DNA of 64,000 bases from Nocardioides solisilvae (GTDB lineage: Bacteria; Actinomycetota; Actinomycetes; Propionibacteriales; Nocardioidaceae), in assembly GCF_003194625.1 (NCBI RefSeq), contig NZ_QHKX01000002.1:744001-808000 (forward strand), read 5' to 3'. How positions within the stretch are numbered: position 1 is the first letter of the stretch; each line of letters begins with the position of its first letter. The notes under the pieces were generated by a model. The model saw nothing but the letters and a program-made list of their open reading frames with translations. It was not told the origin of the DNA and searched no databases. This document shows, piece by piece, positions 42,471 to 50,836 of this stretch. The translations under genes and the position numbers were made by a program.

Positions 42471-43037
42471 ATGCTGATCCGCCGCACCTTCGCCCGCACC
42501 GTCCTCCGCGCCGCCCGCTGGCGGGTGGTGGGTGAGGTGCCCCGCACCGGGATCATGGTGGGGGCACCTCACACCTCCAACTGGGACTGGGTGGCGACCA
42601 TGCTGATGATGTGGTCCCGCGAGGTCACCCCCAGGATCCTCATCAAGGAGGAGCTCTTCCGGGGCCCCCTCGGGTGGCTCCTGCGGGCCACCGGAGGCGT
42701 GCCCGTCGACCGGGTCAACGCCTCGGAGGTGGTCGCGGAGCTCGCCGACCACCTGGGCCGCGACGAGACCCTCGTGGTCGCGATCGCCGCCGAGGGCACC
42801 CGGACCCGCTCGGAGCACTGGAAGAGCGGCTTCTACCGGCTGGCGCAGCAGACGGGCCTGCCGGTGGCCCTCGGCTTCATCGACGGGCCGACCCGCACGC
42901 TCGGGTTCGGCCCGACGGTGCAGGTCACGGGCGACGTCAGGGCGGACATGGACCTGGTCCGGGCGTTCTACGCCGACAAGCGCGGCCTGCGGCCCGAGCA
43001 CCGCACCGAGCCGCGGCTCCGCGAGGAGCTCGCCTGA
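42471..43037 (+). CDS. 1-acyl-sn-glycerol-3-phosphate acyltransferase-like protein
   Basis: 188 residues of the PlsC/LPLAT family: GAPHTSNWDW (the HX4D catalytic motif, near residues 24-33), ELFRGPLGWLLRATGGVPVDR and AAEGTRTRSEHWKSGFYRLA with the EGTR acyl-acceptor motif. It likely acylates a lysophosphatidic acid or related lipid at the membrane. It begins 29 bases after catC, on the same strand, so it might have been transcribed with that operon. A strong terminator follows. Confidence 0.85.
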   Translation: MLIRRTFARTVLRAARWRVVGEVPRTGIMVGAPHTSNWDWVATMLMMWSREVTPRILIKEELFRGPLGWLLRATGGVPVDRVNASEVVAELADHLGRDETLVVAIAAEGTRTRSEHWKSGFYRLAQQTGLPVALGFIDGPTRTLGFGPTVQVTGDVRADMDLVRAFYADKRGLRPEHRTEPRLREELA

Positions 43038-43055
43038 CGGCCCCCACGACCGGAC

Positions 43056-43100
43056 GCACGACGGCCACGCACCCCACCGCGGGTGCGTGGCCGTTCGTGC
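43056..43100. terminator. Bidirectional terminator hairpin between two convergent genes
   Basis: ACGGCCACGCACCC (43061-43074) pairs perfectly with GGGTGCGTGGCCGT (43081-43094) over a CACCGC loop; outer bases GCACG and CGTGC extend the stem to about 19 bp with one bulge. It sits 19 bases after the acyltransferase stop and 24 bases before the stop of the convergent gene, so it can serve both. Confidence 0.85.
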
Positions 43101-43123
43101 GTGCGGGCTGGCGCCGGCAGGCG

Positions 43124-43396
43124 TCAGACGCGCGACTTCTTGCCGGACATGCCCTCGGCGACGCCGACCAGGATGAAGGCCGCGATCACCGCGAAGACGA
43201 AGCCCAGGACGTTGAGCTCGAAGGGGTTGGTGCTGTCGTTGAGGAGACCGCCGAGGAGACCACCGATGATGGCTCCGACGACTCCGAGGAGCATGGTCGC
43301 GACCAGGCTCATGGACTGCTTGCCGGGGCGGAGCAGTCGGGCGAGGGCGCCGATCACGAGACCGACGAGCAGGAGACCAAGGATTTGAATGATCAT
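43124..43396 (-). CDS. GlsB/YeaQ/YmgE-family small membrane protein
   Basis: 90 residues from ATG 43396 (the in-frame GTG/ATG earlier at 43429 would add 11). Three hydrophobic helices with the glycine-rich ALARLLRPGKQ and LLGVVGAIIGGLLGGLL segments of the transglycosylase-associated (stress) protein family. Role in membrane stress is suggested for E. coli homologues only. It lies opposite the acyltransferase and before the small protein gene at 43435. Confidence 0.85.
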   Translation of the reverse strand: MIIQILGLLLVGLVIGALARLLRPGKQSMSLVATMLLGVVGAIIGGLLGGLLNDSTNPFELNVLGFVFAVIAAFILVGVAEGMSGKKSRV

Positions 43397-43434
43397 GACC
43401 GTCCGGTACCCGTGCCCCTCGAGGGGCAAACGCC

Positions 43435-43707
43435 TCAGGTCCGGTCGGGGTCGTCGCCCTCGTCGTCGGCGCGGGTGACCGGGTCGCCGTAGACGCCCGC
43501 GTCGCGCGCGGCGTTGGTCTTGCGCAGCTGGCGGATCAGGCTCCAGCCGAGCAGGCCGACGGCCACCGCGAGGCCGAGCCAGAGCAGCAGGGCGGTCCAG
43601 CCGGCCTTCACGTCCTCCGGCTCGGGCGACTTGCGGGGCGCCCCGTCGCTCAGCGAGAGGAGGGGGTGGAGCAGCGCGGGGTCCAGGAGGTCGAGCATGG
43701 TGCCCAT
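43435..43707 (-). CDS. Small membrane protein downstream of mca
   Basis: 90 residues: an N-terminal segment, one hydrophobic helix (about 36-56, GWTALLLWLGLAVAVGLLGW) and a charged cytoplasmic tail ending DEGDDPDRT. It begins five bases after the mca stop on the same strand, a common arrangement in actinobacteria where a short membrane protein follows mca. A start at 43698 (second Met) is possible. Function unknown. Confidence 0.75.
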   Translation of the reverse strand: MGTMLDLLDPALLHPLLSLSDGAPRKSPEPEDVKAGWTALLLWLGLAVAVGLLGWSLIRQLRKTNAARDAGVYGDPVTRADDEGDDPDRT

Positions 43708-43711
43708 GCTC

Positions 43712-44596
43712 TCACCGGCCGGGGTCGATGCCGGCGAAGAGGTCGTCCTCGGGGAGCTCGGTCGAGACGTGGCTCACGACCAGCTCGTAGTCCTCGGTGG
43801 GCCACACCTCCTCCTGGAGCTCGCGCGGGATGGCGAACCAGAAGCCGTCGGGGTCGATCTGGGTGGCGTGCGCCAGCAGCGCCTGGTCGCGGACCCCGAA
43901 GTACTCGGCGCACGGCACCTTCGTGGTGATCCGGGCGTCCCACTCCGGGTTGGGCTTCCACGACTCGAGCCGATCGGCGTACGGCGACTCCAGGCCGTGG
44001 GCGAGCATCGCCTCGTGCAGCGCCACCATCCGGGGCCGGTTGAAGCTGTGGTGGTAGTAGAGCTTCAGCGGCTGCCACGGCTCCCCCGCGTCGGGGTAGC
44101 GCTCGGGGTCGCCGGCCGCGTGGAACGCCTCCACGGCGACCTCGTGGCACTTGATGTGGTCGGGGTGCGGGTAGCCGCCGTTCTCGTCGTACGTCGTCAC
44201 CACGTGGGGGCGCAGCTCGCGGATGAGCTGGACCAGCGGCTCGGCGCCCACCTCGGCGGGGACCAGGCCGAAGCAGCCCTCGGGGAGCGGCGGCTTGGGG
44301 TCGCCCTCGGGCCACCCGGAGTCGACGAAGCCGAGCCAGTCCTGCGTGATCCCGAGGATGTCGCGCGCGCACTCCATCTCGCGGCGCCGCACCTCGGTGA
44401 TCTTGGCGAGGATGTCGGGGCGGTCCATCTTGGGGTTGAGGATCGAGCCGCGCTCGCCCCCCGTGCAGGTGACGACGTGGACGTCGACCCCCTCGGCGAC
44501 GTACATGGCGGTGGACGCCGCACCCTTGCTCGACTCGTCGTCGGGGTGCGCGTGGACGTGCATGAGGCGCAGGCCTGCTCGGGGGCGGTCGGGCAT
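43712..44596 (-). CDS. mca: Mycothiol S-conjugate amidase
   Basis: 294 residues of the LmbE-like zinc amidase family: the AHPDDE motif (residues 16-21) with zinc-binding H17 and D20, GERGSILNP, TYDENGGYPHPDHIKCHE with the third zinc ligand, and YYHHSFNR. Mca cleaves mycothiol adducts of toxic electrophiles, releasing a mercapturic acid. It marks the window as from a mycothiol-using actinobacterium. The closely related GlcNAc-Ins deacetylase MshB has a similar fold, but the neighbours (DUF4307, greA) match the usual mca locus. Confidence 0.93.
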   Translation of the reverse strand: MPDRPRAGLRLMHVHAHPDDESSKGAASTAMYVAEGVDVHVVTCTGGERGSILNPKMDRPDILAKITEVRRREMECARDILGITQDWLGFVDSGWPEGDPKPPLPEGCFGLVPAEVGAEPLVQLIRELRPHVVTTYDENGGYPHPDHIKCHEVAVEAFHAAGDPERYPDAGEPWQPLKLYYHHSFNRPRMVALHEAMLAHGLESPYADRLESWKPNPEWDARITTKVPCAEYFGVRDQALLAHATQIDPDGFWFAIPRELQEEVWPTEDYELVVSHVSTELPEDDLFAGIDPGR

Positions 44597-44625
44597 GGCT
44601 GGAGTCTAGGTGGCAGGCTGGGAGG

Positions 44626-45021
44626 GTGAGCTCGCAGGCAGACCTGGCGGACCGGTACGGCGCCCCCTCGCCGCGGCGGCGCCTCCTGCTGACCGTGGTG
44701 GTCGCGGCGGTGGCCGCGGCGCTCCTCGGCTGGCTGGCGTGGGCGGCCTGGTTCCACTCGAACCCCGGCGCGAAGTCCGGCCAGGTGGGCTACGAGGTGG
44801 TCGACGACCACACCGTCACCATGGTGCTCGACGTCGTGCTCGACGACGCGGAGGAGGCCGACTGCCTGGTCCGGGCGTTCTCCGAGGACAAGGCGACCGT
44901 CGGCGAGCTGGCCTTCACCGCCGTCGACGGACGCCAAGAGGTCACCGTCCGCACCGAGCGCCGGGCCACGAGCGTGGAGAACCTCGGTTGCCGGGTCGAA
45001 GGACAGGCCCGCCGCCGCTGA
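44626..45021 (+). CDS. DUF4307 membrane protein
   Basis: 131 residues: a short cytoplasmic N-terminus (DLADRYGAPSPRRRL), one membrane helix (about 20-42) and an extracellular beta domain (about 50-125) with HTVTMVLDVVLDD and EADCLVRAFSEDK. The pattern is DUF4307, found beside mca and greA in actinobacteria. The GTG has a GGGAGG-like site. Divergent from mca by 29 bases; role unknown. Confidence 0.87.
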   Translation: MSSQADLADRYGAPSPRRRLLLTVVVAAVAAALLGWLAWAAWFHSNPGAKSGQVGYEVVDDHTVTMVLDVVLDDAEEADCLVRAFSEDKATVGELAFTAVDGRQEVTVRTERRATSVENLGCRVEGQARRR

Positions 45022-45029
45022 TGTTGCTA

Positions 45030-45049
45030 GACTGGTCGATCAACCAGTC
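45030..45049. promoter_or_regulatory. Inverted repeat GACTGGT-N6-ACCAGTC in the greA leader
   Basis: A perfect 7-bp inverted repeat, GACTGGT (45030-45036) and ACCAGTC (45043-45049), begins nine bases after the DUF4307 stop. It could be an operator or a small hairpin; no T-run follows. The preceding TTGCTAGACT contains a -10-like TAGACT. Confidence 0.45.
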
Positions 45050-45050
45050 A

Positions 45051-45099
45051 CCCGCAGGGCTCAGAGGGAAAGTTCGCCACCGGCGACGAGCCCCGCGGG
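45051..45099 (+). terminator. Leader hairpin before greA (terminator or attenuator)
   Basis: CCCGC-A-GGGCTC (45051-45062) and GAGCCC-C-GCGGG (45088-45099) pair in an 11-bp stem with one mismatch around a 25-base loop, followed by TGTTGCTTTTG. It lies between the DUF4307 stop and the greA start (29 bases further on). It may end the DUF4307 transcript or shape the greA leader. Confidence 0.6.
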
Positions 45100-45127
45100 T
45101 GTTGCTTTTGCGTACAGGAGTGGAGCC

Positions 45128-45625
45128 ATGACCCAGTCGACCGAGCAGGCCACCATCTGGCTGACCCAGGAGGCCTACGACAAGCTCAAGGCGGAGCTCG
45201 AGGACCTCAAGGGGCCGAAGCGCCAGGAGATCATCGACCGCATCAGCGCCGCCCGCGACGAGGGCGACCTCAAGGAGAACGGCGGCTACCACGCCGCCAA
45301 GGACGAGCAGGGCAAGCAGGAGGCCCGGATCCGTCAGCTCGAGGACATGCTCCGCCGCGCCGAGGTCGGGGAGACCCCGGCCGACGACGGCGTCGTCGAG
45401 CCCGGCATGAAGGTCACCGTCCGGTTCGTCGACTTCGGCGACGAGGAGACCTTCCTCTTCGGCGCCCGCGAGATGGAGGAGGAGGGCCTCACGGTCTACT
45501 CCCCCCAGTCCGCGCTCGGCGCCGCGATCAACGGCCACAAGAAGGGCGAGACCGTGAGCTACGAGGCGCCCAACGGCAAGGACCTCTCGGTGGAGATCGT
45601 CGAGGCCGTGCCCTTCCAGGGCTGA
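45128..45625 (+). CDS. greA: Transcription elongation factor GreA
   Basis: 165 residues: an N-terminal coiled coil (about 15-80, LTQEAYDKLKAELEDLKGPKR ... LKENGGYHAAKDEQGKQEARI) reaching the RNA polymerase channel, and a C-terminal FKBP-like domain (VTVRFVDFGDEETFLFGA ... ISPQSALGAAINGHKKGETV-type strand). The acidic tip residues in the coiled-coil loop (ARDEGDLKEN) are present. It stimulates transcript cleavage in stalled polymerase. ATG preceded by AGGAGTGGAG. Single gene with its own leader. Confidence 0.96.
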   Translation: MTQSTEQATIWLTQEAYDKLKAELEDLKGPKRQEIIDRISAARDEGDLKENGGYHAAKDEQGKQEARIRQLEDMLRRAEVGETPADDGVVEPGMKVTVRFVDFGDEETFLFGAREMEEEGLTVYSPQSALGAAINGHKKGETVSYEAPNGKDLSVEIVEAVPFQG

Positions 45626-45640
45626 GCGGCACCCGCAGGC

Positions 45641-46861
45641 TCACTCGTGGACGCGGTGGCCCCGCTCCCGGAGGCGCGCGAGCACCTTCTCGGCGTGCGG
45701 GGCCCCGCGCGTCTCCAGCTGGAGGCGCACCTCGACCTCGTCGAGGGCCAGGGTGGGTGAGATCCGCTCGTGGGCGACCTCGAGCACGTTGGCGCCCGTC
45801 TCGCTGACCTCGGCCAGCAGCTGCGCGAGGCCCCCAGGCCGGTCCGAGATGCAGACCCGCAGGTAGAGGTAGCGCCCGGCCGATGCCAGCCCGTGCCGGA
45901 TCACCCGGCCGAGCAGCAGCGGGTCGATGTTCCCGCCCGAGAGCACCGCCACGGCCGGCGTCCCGAAGGCCCCCGGCTGGTCGAGCAGCGCGGCCACCGC
46001 GGCGGCCCCTGCCGGCTCGACCACCATCTTGGCCCGCTCCAGCAGGGCCAGCAGGGCGCGCGAGAGCGACTCCTCCGAGACGGTCAGGATCTCGTCGACG
46101 TGGTCGCGGACGGCGGCGAAGGTGATCTCGCCCGGCCGACCCACGGCGATGCCGTCGGCCATCGTGGTCATCGAGGGCAGCGCGACCGGTCCCCCGGCGG
46201 CCAGCGAGCCGGGCCACGCCGCCGCTCCCTCGGCCTGGACGCCGACCACCCGCACGTCGGGGCGCTGCGCCTTGACCGCGATCGCGATCCCCGCCAGCAG
46301 CCCGCCGCCGCCGGTCGGCACCAGCACGGTCTGCACCTCGGGGGCCTGCTCGAGGATCTCCAGGCCGCAGGTGCCCTGGCCGGCGACGACGTCGACGTGG
46401 TCGAAGGGGTGGATCAGGACCGCCCCGGTCTCGGCGGAGAACTGCTGCGCGGCCTCGAGCGCGTCCTCCAGGTAGCGGCCCGCGAAGACCACGTCGGCGC
46501 CGTACCCGCGGGTGGCGCGCTCCTTGGGGATCGGGGCGCCCTCCGGCATGAAGACGGTGGCCCGGATGCCGAGGGACTGCGCGGCCAGCGCCACGCCCTG
46601 GGCGTGGTTGCCCGCGGAGGCGGCCACCACGCCGCGGGCCCGCTCCTCCTCGGTGAGGCGGGCGATCCGCACGTAGGCGCCGCGGGCCTTGAAGGAGCCG
46701 GTCCGCTGGAGGTTCTCGCACTTGAGCTGCACCGGGCCCCCCACGAGGCCCGAGAGCCACCGGGACTCCTCCATGGGGGTCCGCACCGCCACCCCGGCCA
46801 GGGTGAGCGCGGCCTCCTCGACCTCGGCGAGGGTCACCCGCGGCGGGTCCGGCTCAGTCAT
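45641..46861 (-). CDS. ilvA: Threonine ammonia-lyase (threonine deaminase) with ACT-like domain
   Basis: 406 residues. PLP-dependent fold type II: the Schiff-base lysine K58 in TGSFKARG, SAGNHAQGVA, the phosphate-binding PTGGGGLLAG loop, and a C-terminal ACT-like region (about 335-406, LYLRVCISDRPGGLAQLLAEV). It converts threonine to 2-oxobutyrate and ammonia, feeding isoleucine synthesis or catabolism. The domain form with one ACT domain resembles the short ilvA/tdcB type. It overlaps the AI-2E permease gene by 8 bases and is convergent with greA. Confidence 0.92.
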   Translation of the reverse strand: MTEPDPPRVTLAEVEEAALTLAGVAVRTPMEESRWLSGLVGGPVQLKCENLQRTGSFKARGAYVRIARLTEEERARGVVAASAGNHAQGVALAAQSLGIRATVFMPEGAPIPKERATRGYGADVVFAGRYLEDALEAAQQFSAETGAVLIHPFDHVDVVAGQGTCGLEILEQAPEVQTVLVPTGGGGLLAGIAIAVKAQRPDVRVVGVQAEGAAAWPGSLAAGGPVALPSMTTMADGIAVGRPGEITFAAVRDHVDEILTVSEESLSRALLALLERAKMVVEPAGAAAVAALLDQPGAFGTPAVAVLSGGNIDPLLLGRVIRHGLASAGRYLYLRVCISDRPGGLAQLLAEVSETGANVLEVAHERISPTLALDEVEVRLQLETRGAPHAEKVLARLRERGHRVHE

Positions 46862-48182
46862 CGCGTCGTCCTTCGTCGTCGTCGAGCACCGGGCTGTCGG
46901 GCTGCGGCACCGGCTCGGCCAGGTTGCCCGCCGCGCGCTCCGCGTCGATCTCCTCGTCGAGCACCTCGTCGGGGTCCGGCTCCCCCACGTCGGTCTGGTC
47001 GGCGAGGTGCTGCACCACGGCGTTGACGGCCGCCACCAGCGGCACGGCGACCAGCGCCCCGCCGATGCCGGCGACGACGAGGCCGCAGGCGATCGCCACG
47101 ATCACGCCGAGCGGGTGCAGGGAGACGAACCGGCCCATGAGGAACGGCTGCAGGATGTGCCCCTCGAGCTGCTGCACGAGGATCACGCCGCCCAGCATCA
47201 GCAGCGCGGTGAAGGGCCCCTGGTCGACCAGCGCCACCAGCACGGCGACGGAGCCGGCGACGGTGGCCCCGATCATCGGCACGAAGGCGCCCAGGAAGAC
47301 CAGGACGCCGATCGCCAGGACGAACGGCACGGAGAGCAGCCCGGCCACGACCATCACGCCGACCGCGTCGACCAGGGCCACGATCACGGTCGCCCGGACG
47401 AACTGGGTGAGCGAGATCCAGGCGACCCGGCCGGAGTTGTCCACGTGCTCGCGGGCGGCCCGCGGGGCCAGCCGGACCATCCAGGCCCAGATCCGCTCGC
47501 CGTCGGCGAGGAAGAAGTAGGTGGCGAAGAGGACGATGAAGAAGCCGGCCGTGACGTGGCCCAGGGCGGTGCCGATGCCCGTCACCTGGCTCACCACCTT
47601 GCCGTCCTTGGACCCCTCGGCGATGGCGTCCTGGGCGACGGTCAGGTAGTCGTTGATCTGGCTCTCGCTGGCGTTGAGCGGGCCGTCGCGCAGCCAGATC
47701 CGGATCTCCTGCAGCCCCTGCACGACCTGGTCGGCGAGGTCGGCGGCACCGTTGGCCACCTGCTGCCCCGCGAAGGTGAGCAGCAGGCCCACCACGCCGA
47801 GGGTGAGCACGACCGAGGTGATGCTGGCCAGGCCACGGGGGACCCCGACCCGGCACAGGCCGCGCACCAGGGGGCTGACCAGGGCCGCGACCAGCAGCGC
47901 GATCGCCAGCGGCAGCGTGACCACCGCGAAGTCGGCGACGGTCCGGGCGATCAGGTAGCCGGCCAGGGCGATCGCGATGAAGCGCCACGACCAGGCGGCC
48001 GCGAGGTCGAGGCCCCACGGCACCTGCGCCCGGCTGAAGTTGGAGGTGCCGCGCGTGATCACCGGCGGCTCGGCCCGGCGCTCGGCACGGATCAGCGCCC
48101 ACTGGTGGGCCAGCTGCTGGGTGATCCGCTCGCCGAGGCTCTCCGCGGGGCCGCGACCCTCGTCCCCTTCTCTGTTCACCAC
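46854..48182 (-). CDS. AI-2E (PerM)-family permease
   Basis: About 442 residues with eight hydrophobic helices; N-terminal tail is charged. The late part has the family's GAFVPMIGATVAGSVAVLVAL and QQLEGHILQPFLMGRFVSLHPL motifs. Members are proposed to export or move small molecules, including autoinducer-2 or sodium-proton exchange. A long acidic C-terminal tail follows (about 400-442). GTG start at 48182 or 48179. It probably forms one operon with ilvA, 8-base overlap. Confidence 0.88.
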   Translation of the reverse strand: MVNREGDEGRGPAESLGERITQQLAHQWALIRAERRAEPPVITRGTSNFSRAQVPWGLDLAAAWSWRFIAIALAGYLIARTVADFAVVTLPLAIALLVAALVSPLVRGLCRVGVPRGLASITSVVLTLGVVGLLLTFAGQQVANGAADLADQVVQGLQEIRIWLRDGPLNASESQINDYLTVAQDAIAEGSKDGKVVSQVTGIGTALGHVTAGFFIVLFATYFFLADGERIWAWMVRLAPRAAREHVDNSGRVAWISLTQFVRATVIVALVDAVGVMVVAGLLSVPFVLAIGVLVFLGAFVPMIGATVAGSVAVLVALVDQGPFTALLMLGGVILVQQLEGHILQPFLMGRFVSLHPLGVIVAIACGLVVAGIGGALVAVPLVAAVNAVVQHLADQTDVGEPDPDEVLDEEIDAERAAGNLAEPVPQPDSPVLDDDEGRRDD

Positions 48183-48188
48183 GTCACA

Positions 48189-49625
48189 CTATCCACGGGC
48201 GGTGGCGAGCCAGCGCTCCAGCAACCGGTGCGCCGCCGTGGGGTGCTCCCCGGCCAGCAGCCCCGCCCAGGCGAGGACGTGCCGGTCGTCGACCACGACC
48301 CGGGCGCCCCGGGGCAGCTGCCAGTCGCCGGGGTCGGCGAGCGCCGCGCCCAGCACCCGGTCGGCGACACCCGGCCGGCCGTGGCGCAGCACGCCGCCCG
48401 ACCCGACCAGCAGCCGCACCTCGCGCAGGTCCTTGCCGCTGCGCTCGACGACCCGGCCGTCGGGCCCGAGCACCACCCGGGCGCGGCCGGCGTGCCGGCG
48501 CAGGGCCAGGACGACGGCGGTCCGGGCCAGCGCCTCGTCGAGCTCCGTGTCCGCCGGCTCGGTCGGGAGGAGGCCGGGGCCCTGCTGGCGTCGGGTCGCC
48601 GCGCCCTCGACGTCGCGCGGGAGGGGGAGGTTCGCCTCGAGCGCCGCCGCGACCGTGCTCGGGGCCGACCAGCGCATGCCGAGGTCGCCCTCGACCGTCC
48701 GGGTGAGCGGCGTGCTGGCGACCACCTCGCGGGAGAGCCCGCCGGCCCCGGAGCGGGTGGTGTCGGGGTCGGGCTCGACGGCGCTGTGCACGTCGGTGGT
48801 GGCGCCGCCGACGTCGACCACGACGACGTCGCCGACCAGCCCGGCGAGCTGCTCGACCCCGTCGAGGACCACGTCGGGGGTGGCCCCGCGCACGATGGCG
48901 CCGAGCTCGGCACGGGTCGAGAGGTGCTTGCCGCCGATCACGTGGGAGAGGAAGACCTCGCGGATCGCGTGCCGGGCCGACTCCGGGGCCAGCACCCCGA
49001 TCCGGGGCACCACGTTGTCGGCCGGCACCACGGGGACGCCGGCCCCCGCCAGCGTCGCGACCACCCGGTCGCGGGCCGTGACGTCGCCGGCCACGACGAC
49101 CGGGAGCGCCCAGCCGCGGACGGCCAGGGCGGCGGCGTCGGCCTCCAGGCGCGCCGCGTTGCCGCCGTCGGTGCCGCCGACCAGGAGCAGCACGTCGGGC
49201 TCGGCCGCGACCAGGGCGGCGTACCGCTCGTCGTCGAGGCCGCCCGCCAGCACGGCGACCACCCGACCGCCGCTGGACAGCGCCACCCGGCGCCCGGCCT
49301 CGGCGGTGACCAGCTCCTCGTTGCCGACCACCGCGATCCGCAGGCCGCCGCCGGCCGACGAGCAGGCCAGCACGGGGGCGTCGGCGGCCGCCGGGTCTGC
49401 CTCGGCCAGCACCGCCCGGCAGGCGTCGAGGCCGTCGAGCAGGTCGGCGCCGGCCCCGTCGGGCAGGGTGGTGCGGTGGCTGGCCGTGGCGACCAGGCGG
49501 CCGTCGGCCAGGTCGACCAGGGCGGTCTTGGTGAAGGTCGAGCCGAAGTCGGCGCAGACCGCGAGGTCGCGGGACGGGCGCGGGGCGCCCTCCTCGACCA
49601 CCGGGGAGGGGTCAGCCCAGAGCAC
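48189..49625 (-). CDS. Glutamate mutase L-like (MutL) ASKHA-fold protein
   Basis: 478 residues from GTG: DFGSTFTKTALVDL is the phosphate-1 loop of the sugar kinase/Hsp70 (ASKHA) fold, LVGGTDGG and VVDVGGATTDVHS the other nucleotide loops. The order and content match glutamate mutase L proteins, which reactivate or repair the B12-dependent mutase. The expected partner genes (glm mutases, S and E subunits) are not in the window. Stop 7 bases after the AI-2E permease start; overlaps the cystathionine gamma-synthase gene by 14 bases. Confidence 0.85.
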   Translation of the reverse strand: MLWADPSPVVEEGAPRPSRDLAVCADFGSTFTKTALVDLADGRLVATASHRTTLPDGAGADLLDGLDACRAVLAEADPAAADAPVLACSSAGGGLRIAVVGNEELVTAEAGRRVALSSGGRVVAVLAGGLDDERYAALVAAEPDVLLLVGGTDGGNAARLEADAAALAVRGWALPVVVAGDVTARDRVVATLAGAGVPVVPADNVVPRIGVLAPESARHAIREVFLSHVIGGKHLSTRAELGAIVRGATPDVVLDGVEQLAGLVGDVVVVDVGGATTDVHSAVEPDPDTTRSGAGGLSREVVASTPLTRTVEGDLGMRWSAPSTVAAALEANLPLPRDVEGAATRRQQGPGLLPTEPADTELDEALARTAVVLALRRHAGRARVVLGPDGRVVERSGKDLREVRLLVGSGGVLRHGRPGVADRVLGAALADPGDWQLPRGARVVVDDRHVLAWAGLLAGEHPTAAHRLLERWLATARG

Positions 49626-50793
49626 GGTCGAGGTCGGCGAGCAGGTCGTCGACGGTCTCGATGCCGACGCTGAGCCGGACCAGGTCGGCGGGCACCTCGA
49701 GGTCGGTGCCGGCGACGCTGGCGTGGGTCATCCGGCCGGGGTGCTCGATCAGCGACTCGACCCCGCCGAGAGACTCCCCGAGGGTGAAGACCTCGGCCCG
49801 GGCGCAGACGTCCAGGGCCGCCTGTTCGCCGGCCGCGACCCGGAAGCTGACCATGCCACCGAAGCGCCGCATCTGCTTGGCGGCGACCGCGTGGCCGGGG
49901 TGCTCCGGCAGCCCGGGGTAGATCACCTCGGCGACCGCCGGGTGGCCGGTGAGGAACTCCACCACCCGCTCGGCGTTGTCGCAGTGCCGGTCCATCCGGA
50001 CCGCGAGCGTCTTGAGCCCGCGGTGGGTCAGGAAGCTGTCGAAGGGCCCGGGAACGGCCCCGATCGAGTTCTGGTGGAAGGCGACCGCGTCGGCCACCTC
50101 GAGGTCCCGGACGACCAGGGCGCCGCCGACGACGTCGGAGTGGCCCCCGACGTACTTCGTGGTCGAGTGGACGACCACGTCGGCGCCGAGCACGAGCGGC
50201 TGCTGCAGGTAGGGCGAGGCGAAGGTGTTGTCGACGACGAGCAGCGCCCCCGCGTCGTGGGCGACGGACGCCAGGGCCTCGATGTCGCCGATGTTGAGGA
50301 GCGGGTTGGTGGGGGTCTCCACCCAGACCAGCTTCGTGCGGCCCGGCTCGATCGCGGCGCGGACGGCGTCGACGTCGGAGACCGGGGCGGAGGAGTGCTC
50401 GAGCCCCCACGCGCGCTCGACCTTGTCGAAGAGCCGGAAGGTGCCGCCGTAGGCGTCGTCGGGGAGCACCACGTGGTCGCCGGGCCGGCACAGCGCCCGG
50501 ACCAGGGTGTCCTCGGCGGCGAGGCCGGAGGCGAAGGCGAAGCCGCGCTCCCCTTCCTCGACCGCGGCCAGCGCGCCCTCGAGGGCGGTGCGCGTCGGGT
50601 TGGCCGAGCGGCTGTACTCGTAGCCGCCGCGCATCCCGCCGACGCCGTCCTGCTTGTAGGTGCTGGTGGCGTAGATCGGCGGGATCACCGCGCCGGTGGT
50701 CGGGTCGGGCTCGTAGCCGGCGTGGATCGCACGCGTCTCGAAGCCGGACTTGTGGGCGTGCTCCTGACCGGAGGTGGGGTTCGACTGGCTCAC
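49612..50793 (-). CDS. metB: Cystathionine gamma-synthase
   Basis: 393 residues of the Cys/Met metabolism PLP family: YEYSRSANPTRTALE, FASGLAAEDTLVRAL, PDDAYGGTFRLFD, the Schiff-base lysine K213 in VVHSTTKYVGGHSDV, and SLGGVESLIEHPGRMTHAS near the C-terminus. It makes cystathionine from an activated homoserine ester and cysteine. Related gamma-lyases or O-succinylhomoserine sulfhydrylases have the same fold; the MetB assignment rests on overall motifs. GTG start; upstream in-frame residues are not family-like. Confidence 0.9.
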   Translation of the reverse strand: MSQSNPTSGQEHAHKSGFETRAIHAGYEPDPTTGAVIPPIYATSTYKQDGVGGMRGGYEYSRSANPTRTALEGALAAVEEGERGFAFASGLAAEDTLVRALCRPGDHVVLPDDAYGGTFRLFDKVERAWGLEHSSAPVSDVDAVRAAIEPGRTKLVWVETPTNPLLNIGDIEALASVAHDAGALLVVDNTFASPYLQQPLVLGADVVVHSTTKYVGGHSDVVGGALVVRDLEVADAVAFHQNSIGAVPGPFDSFLTHRGLKTLAVRMDRHCDNAERVVEFLTGHPAVAEVIYPGLPEHPGHAVAAKQMRRFGGMVSFRVAAGEQAALDVCARAEVFTLGESLGGVESLIEHPGRMTHASVAGTDLEVPADLVRLSVGIETVDDLLADLDRALG

Positions 50794-50836
50794 CCGTCCG
50801 AGACTAGTCCGCGGCGCGATCGGGTATCGCTCCCCC

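Noticed and set aside
46689..49673. 994-codon plus-strand frame
   Set aside because: Antisense to the AI-2E permease and MutL genes; His/Gly/Asp-rich composition and no domain pattern.
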